A stretch of DNA of 29,917 nucleotides from Stereum hirsutum FP-91666 SS1. Lineage: Eukaryota > Basidiomycota > Agaricomycetes > Russulales > Stereaceae. The position numbers and the translations under genes were made by a program. Below are positions 25,371 through 29,917 of this stretch, one piece after another. The notes beneath the pieces were generated by a model. The model worked only from the letters and a program-made list of their open reading frames with translations, searched no databases and had not been told where the DNA came from. Each line of letters starts with the position of its first letter. The first letter of the stretch is position 1. The stretch lies in NCBI RefSeq assembly GCF_000264905.1, contig NW_006763150.1, positions 522,004-551,920 on the forward strand, written 5' to 3'.

Positions 25371-27916
25371 TCAATTCCCAGTCCCAGTCGAAGCCGAATC
25401 CGAACGAATCCCATAACGCGCCTTCTCCCAATCCGACCACTCAAACACAGGGAAAGGATGTGCCTCGGTATTGAACACCCACTGATCAAGCGGGATCAGT
25501 TCTTCGTCGGTGAAGAGCAGGTAGAGGTATTTCACGCTGTGGGGTGGGTCGAGTCGAGTTAGTTTGGGCTCGAGGTGTGTGTGTGTGTGTGTAAGTGTAA
25601 GATGAGAGGGAAGAGAAAGGTACTTACGTCTCAGCGAGGAAGAAGCTGCGATATAGATATAGCGGACAAAGGTCTTCAGTACGCAGGTGAGAAACATAGA
25701 ACAAAAAAAAAGAGCAACACACCTCGGCATCTCATTCTTCTTCTGCGTCGGCACCTGCCCCACATTCACCACACTCGCATACCCACCCTCCTCCATCCTC
25801 GCACTCCTCTCAATCGCCTCAAACACCTCCCACCCCCTCTCTCTCCACACCTCATCCCCCGTAACCCTCCAAAGCAAATACAAACTCTCCACCGTCTCCG
25901 GCCTCAACAAATACCCCGCCTTCCTCACTCTATACTCCCTCTCCTTCTCTCCCTTATCGCTCCCCGTGAGACTGATAGGTCGCACAGGACGCACACCAGG
26001 CGGATCGCCCCCCTCGCCCACATTCAACCTCCCAGCCCCCCCATCCTCTTCCTGCCACTTCGCGAGATGAGTCAACCACAACCCCTCCATCTTCTTCTCC
26101 ACTTTTTCTTTCTCGGTCTTATACGGCCCCGCCCACGCCATCACCGAAATCTCGTCCGGCGCCAATCCAGAGACCTGATCCGCATACATGATATAGCACG
26201 TCTGACCTAGTCCTTTCGCGGCCCAGAGATGTAGTTCGCTTTCGGCGGGGGTGAGGAGGGAGCCGAGAGTGTGGACGCCGAGGGCGAGGAGGCCGGGCAG
26301 GAAACAGGAGAGGTGTTCCATTGTGTGGGAGGGGAGTTGGTGCGGTCCTTGGGCGTCGGTTACGTAGAGGAGGCCGCGGGTGGGGGTGATGAACATGAGG
26401 TGGGAGATTATGAGGTTTGCGGATTTGATGTCTGGGTGTCAGAAGAAGAGCGGGGTCGGTGAGTACGGAGAGATGAGTAGAAGGAGAAGGGAGATGGGAC
26501 GTACAAGTGTCGAGGACTTGCGTGTCTATGCGGCCGGTGAGGAGGTATTGCTTCAACAGGTACTCGTACCCACTGTCCGCAAACGCGCCCACAGAGACCA
26601 GAGCTGCGATCGACACCAAGATTCATATTCAGTTCGTCAGTTCGCAAGAAAACGCAGCGAGATAGGATAGGATGGAAGATGGAAAGCGTACTATTGAGTG
26701 GCTCTCCAGTGAACGTCGTCCACATAGTAGGATAAAGCCCGTCCGTAGCGGTCGTATTAGCGCGATACAGTCTCTGCATGAGATTCTCCGCCTAGTAATG
26801 AGTGTGTTAGATCGTTGACTATCCTGCCACATTTCAGAGCGAACTCACGCGATCATAGTATCCCTGTCTACCAGTCAGATACGCCAGATACTTATACTCC
26901 AATTGACAAGAGTACGCCTCCGCCCAAAGACCAGCACCGGCGTTCCAGCTCCAGCTCGTCGCCCCGCTGCAATGCAAGCCCAAACCAAAACCCAATCGCA
27001 ATCAGTACTCATAGTACTCATAGCAGATCGAAAGAGTGTGTCTTTGTGAGAGAGAGACATACGTTACGGTGTTCACGCTGTACATCGGGAACCCCGAAGG
27101 AGTATCAAACGCGGGCAACATCAGCGTGCCGAGGTCGTCCGCTCTTGAGAGGAAGATGGCTTCGCCTGAGAGAGCGTAAGCGGAGAGAAGGCCGCCGAGG
27201 TAACGAATGACTGTTTCGAAGAAGGGGGCGTATTTATTCTGAATATGTACGAGTATATCAGATTAGGAAGATTAGGAGGATTTGGAGTTGGAGTGTAGGT
27301 TGGGAGGAATGGAGGAAGCGAGCGTACCGGCGCCATTGTGAAGTTCATCTGGGCGACGACGGGCAGGGCGGCGTCGAACTCGTCGTAGAGGCCCATGAGC
27401 CACATCGTATCGAGGGATTCTACGACAGTCAAACCCCAGCCATTGAAGCTACATCCAGAAATCAGGACCCAATCTCACTCATTCTCAGACCATAAAGGGA
27501 GGAGGAGGAGGAGAATCCACGGACTTATCGACACCCCTGCAAGTAATTGGCAACAGCTCATCCCAGCCCGTCGCACACTTCTCATACGCCCGATAAGCAT
27601 GCAAAAACGCCTGCCTGACCTTATCCGCCCTCTCCTCCCACAATCCGCCATTGGTATTCAACTCCGGCGGTGGCGCGACGCCAATATCGAACCTCTCTCC
27701 GCCAGGATGTTTATGTCCCCACGGACGCCGTGGTGGTCTGTTCCATGGCGAATGAGGGGGTGGTGGGGGTGGGCCGAAGCCTTCGGGGAAGTAATCGTGG
27801 TAGGAGGAGGTGAGGGTGGGGAAGGAGAGGTAGAAGAGGGTGGAGAATATGAGAACGGAAGCGAGAGCGATGAAACGGAATTGAGGTCGTCGAAAGACGA
27901 CGGTGGGGAGACCCAT
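25371..27916 (-). CDS. GH47 class I alpha-1,2-mannosidase, copy B, nine exons
   Basis: Exons on the minus strand are 27916-27525, 27448-27328, 27238-27063, 26966-26849, 26791-26692, 26603-26505, 26431-25723, 25645-25628 and 25536-25371, giving 632 aa. It has the same order of motifs as copy A: FNGWGLTVVESLDTMW, FFETVIRYLGG, SCQLEYKYLAYLTG, TMEHLSCFLPG, QTCYIMY, LLRPETVES and FNTEAHP. The signal anchor is at about 15-32. The stem region differs from copy A and includes a run of six prolines near residues 50-55. The C-terminus is ten residues longer (SDSASTGTGN). All intron positions and phases match copy A. The first donor (GTCCGT) is unusual but restores the same protein join. The Golgi or ER trimming role is inferred from family membership. 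Confidence 0.95.
25575..25592. repeat. Dinucleotide repeat (GT)9 in an intron
   Basis: Nine GT units inside intron 8 of GH47 copy B, between the 18-nt exon and the last exon. It is a likely polymorphic microsatellite and is absent from the matching intron of copy A. Confidence 0.9.
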
Positions 27917-28317
27917 GGTGCGTGCGTGTCAGCACCAACTGAAGGAGATCTCGTATGCACTCGTTCTCAGGCCCTTGAACTCTTAGATGAAGCTGCCGGC
28001 TAGATGCGATATGACCTGAGTGCTGTCAGCCGAGGTTAGTACCTAGGTGTGTATGTGGAATTACTAGAACTGAAAGCGAAGAGAATGGGAGAGATGAGTG
28101 CCAGCGAGCGAGTACGGATAAACGACCAGCGTTCTCGCTGGTGCTGGTAGAAGGAGACCGCGGGGTTTTGTCTCCGCTCGTCGTGGGCCATGCCAAGGGT
28201 GGTGATGCCAAGAACTCGCTTTCGTTACTTTCCCTCGCCACCTTCCGTTCCGCCGGTACGCCACATGCTCACTAGCGTCCGTTCAACTTCAAGAAATATA
28301 ATACACGCAACTGTACC
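27917..28317. other. Promoter side of GH47 copy B
   Basis: No coding exon is convincing. The minus-strand frames at 28026-28264 have no motif or splice partner. Confidence 0.45.
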
Positions 28318-28320
28318 AAT

Positions 28321-28467
28321 GGGTGACTTTCCGTAGGGGGTTTGTGCACGTTCTAGAGACCTAGAACACAGAAAAGAGGCTCAGATCGATTTCTGATTGG
28401 CTGAGAGCCTCGTATTTGTGCTTCTGTGCGTCAAGAAACACTCCTAGACTGCTACGGAAAGTCACCC
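28321..28467. mobile_element. MITE-like element, 147 bp, with 16-bp terminal inverted repeats
   Basis: GGGTGACTTTCCGTAG at 28321-28336 is repeated exactly in inverted orientation at 28452-28467. The trinucleotide AAT directly flanks both ends (28318-28320 and 28468-28470), as a target-site duplication would. The interior has no coding capacity and is itself partly self-complementary: GAGGCTCAG at 28376-28384 faces CTGAGAGCCTC at 28401-28411, so the whole can fold back. A 3-bp duplication fits PIF/Harbinger-type elements, but the usual TWA target is not matched exactly, so the superfamily is left open. If the flanking T/A pair is counted, the repeat is 17 bp and the duplication reading weakens. 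Confidence 0.8.
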
Positions 28468-28470
28468 AAT

Positions 28471-28796
28471 ACAGCCTGAAATACTGGGCCATCTCAGTAG
28501 TTGGGTGGTGTACTCAGATATTCGAAGGATAACACCCAGCAGACGAGTCGGTAACTCAACGCCACAGACTATTCACAACGCTCACAACGGATAAACTGCG
28601 GATGTACTTCGAACCAATCAGGGACTCTATCCAATGAAGCATCGCTGAGAGGAGGTTTGTCTTTGTTCTCGAGCTAGCAATTCGTACAAGTCCCTACGCC
28701 ACATCCCACCTAAGCTTCTTCAGTCCCAACACCAACACCAACATCGAACGAACAACTAAGCAACACCCTCCCACAAACAAACCAAACCTACTCACC
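28471..28796. other. 3' flank of ERV1
   Basis: Sequence between the MITE-like element and the ERV1 stop codon. A C/A-rich stretch just beyond the stop (about 28730-28795) is probably ERV1 3' untranslated region. Confidence 0.45.
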
Positions 28797-29420
28797 TCAA
28801 TCACAACTCCCATCCCCCGGCCCATCCCTCCACCTCTCCCTCAACCTCTCCTCCCCACACCCAAACCTCTCCTTCCCCAACCTCACATTCACCTCATCAT
28901 GCCTCTCACAAAGCCACCTCCCCAATCCCTCCCTCCCACTCACATCCGGCGGATTCGTCTTCATCTCCTTTCCCAGATGTTCACCGCAGTGGCCGCACGG
29001 ATATAATGTCGGCAGCGAATGTAAGAGGTTCAGCATGTTGGCGCGTTGGAGGGGCGTGGGGCGTGTGGGGTAGTAGGCCGCTGTGGTGTGCAGGAAGGTC
29101 CAGGTAGAGCGGCCGAGTTGTTCGACGTCGGGGGGACAGTGGGCGGGGCGGGATTGTTCTGCATCTCCTGCTGCTGTGGTGGTTGCTGCTGCTACGGCGG
29201 CGGCGGTGGCATTCGAAGTGGTAGAAGAGGATGCGCTCGCGTTCTGCGTTTTCTTCTTCCCCGAAGGTTCCCAATACCGAAACGCCGTACAGATCTTGCA
29301 CGGTTTCCCGTCCGGACCCAACACCATCCCAGGCGGAAGAGGCTTCGAGTTCTTCACGTCACTGCTCCCATTCGCGTTCGTGCTGGTGGTGGTGGAGCCC
29401 TCTTTGGAAGACGAGCTCAT
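28797..29420 (-). CDS. ERV1: Erv1/ALR-type FAD-linked sulfhydryl oxidase
   Basis: Single exon, 207 aa. Erv1 reoxidises Mia40 in the mitochondrial intermembrane space and passes electrons to cytochrome c or oxygen. The shuttle cysteines CKIC are at 41-44. A Thr/Ala/Ser-rich linker follows (about 57-90), then the oxidase core STWTFLHTTAAYYP (105-118). The redox centre YPCGHC has C142 and C145. The structural pair C171/C188 is spaced as in yeast Erv1, and WLCERHDEVNVRLGK carries the His and Asn that contact FAD. The start is the MSSSS methionine; the frame continues upstream only into non-conserved sequence. The redox motif reads CGHC, where yeast has CEEC. It is the only intronless gene recognised here. 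A palindrome array lies 130-380 bp upstream. Confidence 0.95.
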   Translation of the reverse strand: MSSSSKEGSTTTSTNANGSSDVKNSKPLPPGMVLGPDGKPCKICTAFRYWEPSGKKKTQNASASSSTTSNATAAAVAAATTTAAGDAEQSRPAHCPPDVEQLGRSTWTFLHTTAAYYPTRPTPLQRANMLNLLHSLPTLYPCGHCGEHLGKEMKTNPPDVSGREGLGRWLCERHDEVNVRLGKERFGCGEERLRERWRDGPGDGSCD

Positions 29421-29552
29421 GGTGACTATGTGATGAGCGACGTGTCGAAGTGAGTGAGTGTTATAAATTATGAGGCGGTACGTGTGTGTGGTCCTCGGTG
29501 AAGGAGCGTCATACTGTGACCTGTACCCGGCGCGTCCGGCGAGTCCGGCGAC

Positions 29553-29798
29553 GCCTGGAGGCATCCGGCACTGCCTGGAGGCAGACGAGTTATGCCTTCA
29601 GGCAAATTCGAACACAGACGAGTTGTGCCTCCAGGCAGGATCCAACACATACGAGTTGTGCCTCCAGGCATGTTCGTACGACACGCTAATTGCCTGGAGA
29701 CACAACTCGCATGTGCTCGGAATCACCTGGAGGCACAACTTGTGTGCTTGAATATGCCTGGAGGCGCAACTCGTATGCGTTCGGATTCTCTCCAGGCA
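29553..29798. repeat. Array of palindromic TGCCTSSAGGCA cores at about 33-bp spacing
   Basis: Nine related 10-12 bp palindromes occur: GCCTGGAGGC at 29553, then cores starting at 29572, 29593, 29626, 29659, 29691, 29724, 29755 and 29787. From the third on, spacing is 31-33 bp. Copies at 29593, 29626 and 29659 carry CGAGTT(A/G) on the left. Copies at 29691, 29724 and 29755 carry the reverse complement, CAACT(C/T)G-like, on the right. The array is therefore three direct units followed by three inverted ones. It lies upstream of ERV1. Open frames through it only reflect the 33-nt period (11-residue repeats). Confidence 0.85.
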
Positions 29799-29820
29799 AA
29801 AACATTCCAGGTTGGTTCCC

Positions 29821-29917
29821 GCGGGGTAGGGGGTGAATAGGGGGTGAGCAGGTAGGTGGTCTGCAGGCTGTAAATGGGCAAAAATAGGGCTATGGGGTCT
29901 GGTGAGCAGGGTGGACT
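29821..29917 (+). repeat. G-rich right edge with a repeated GGTGAGCAGG word
   Basis: Several G runs (GGGG, GGGGG, GGGGG) lie between 29823 and 29845. GGTGAGCAGG occurs at 29843-29852 and again at 29901-29910, 58 bp apart. This may be the start of a tandem repeat that continues beyond the window. It is not a telomeric TTAGGG repeat. Confidence 0.4.

Noticed and set aside
25575..26210. Plus-strand 211-codon frame rich in His, Pro, Arg and Leu
   Set aside because: Antisense to exon 7 of GH47 copy B, which carries clear family motifs on the minus strand.
29046..29453. Plus-strand 135- and 116-codon frames with Cys/Gly runs
   Set aside because: Antisense to the Ala/Thr linker and core of ERV1.
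29468..29840. Overlapping short frames encoding 11-residue repeats (ELCLQA and similar)
   Set aside because: The repeat period of 33 nt is divisible by three, so any frame reads a repeated peptide. There is no start context or splice structure, and both strands do it equally.

Overview
The window looks like nuclear DNA of a basidiomycete fungus, most likely Agaricomycotina. The evidence is the gene set (Mkt1, thymidylate kinase, GH47 mannosidases, wax-synthase-like acyltransferase, Erv1) and many short GT-AG introns, mostly 52-141 nt. Base composition is balanced, with pyrimidine-rich coding strands. I recognise no rRNA, tRNA, CRISPR array, bacterial or viral gene.

Left part (1-4752): an eight-exon MKT1 gene on the + strand, then a small three-exon + strand gene for a poly-serine protein with a C-terminal CCHC zinc finger.

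Middle (4753-16215): about 11.4 kb with no gene I can support on either strand. The first part includes the probable 3' untranslated region of the zinc-finger gene and two simple repeats. The rest looks like unconstrained sequence with scattered hairpins. CpG does not look depleted by eye.

Right part (16216-29917): a three-exon thymidylate kinase gene (+) with an MCB-like promoter cluster converges on a serine-rich single-pass membrane protein gene (-). A doubtful small membrane ORF (-) follows. Then comes an all-minus-strand block: GH47 copy A, an MBOAT/wax-synthase-like acyltransferase, and GH47 copy B. The two GH47 genes have the same nine-exon architecture, including a conserved 18-nt exon, and are clear duplicates. 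A 147-bp MITE-like element lies between copy B and ERV1. ERV1 is intronless, and an array of palindromes at about 33-bp spacing lies upstream of it.

Together these genes suggest mostly housekeeping functions: post-transcriptional regulation (MKT1), dTTP supply (TMPK), N-glycan trimming (two GH47 enzymes), lipid esterification (acyltransferase) and mitochondrial disulfide relay (ERV1). I found no convincing new multi-gene system. The least explained items are the palindrome array, the MITE, the orphan membrane proteins and the long gene-free interval. Exon boundaries were placed by eye from splice signals, frame and family conservation. Every proposed CDS sums to a multiple of three.
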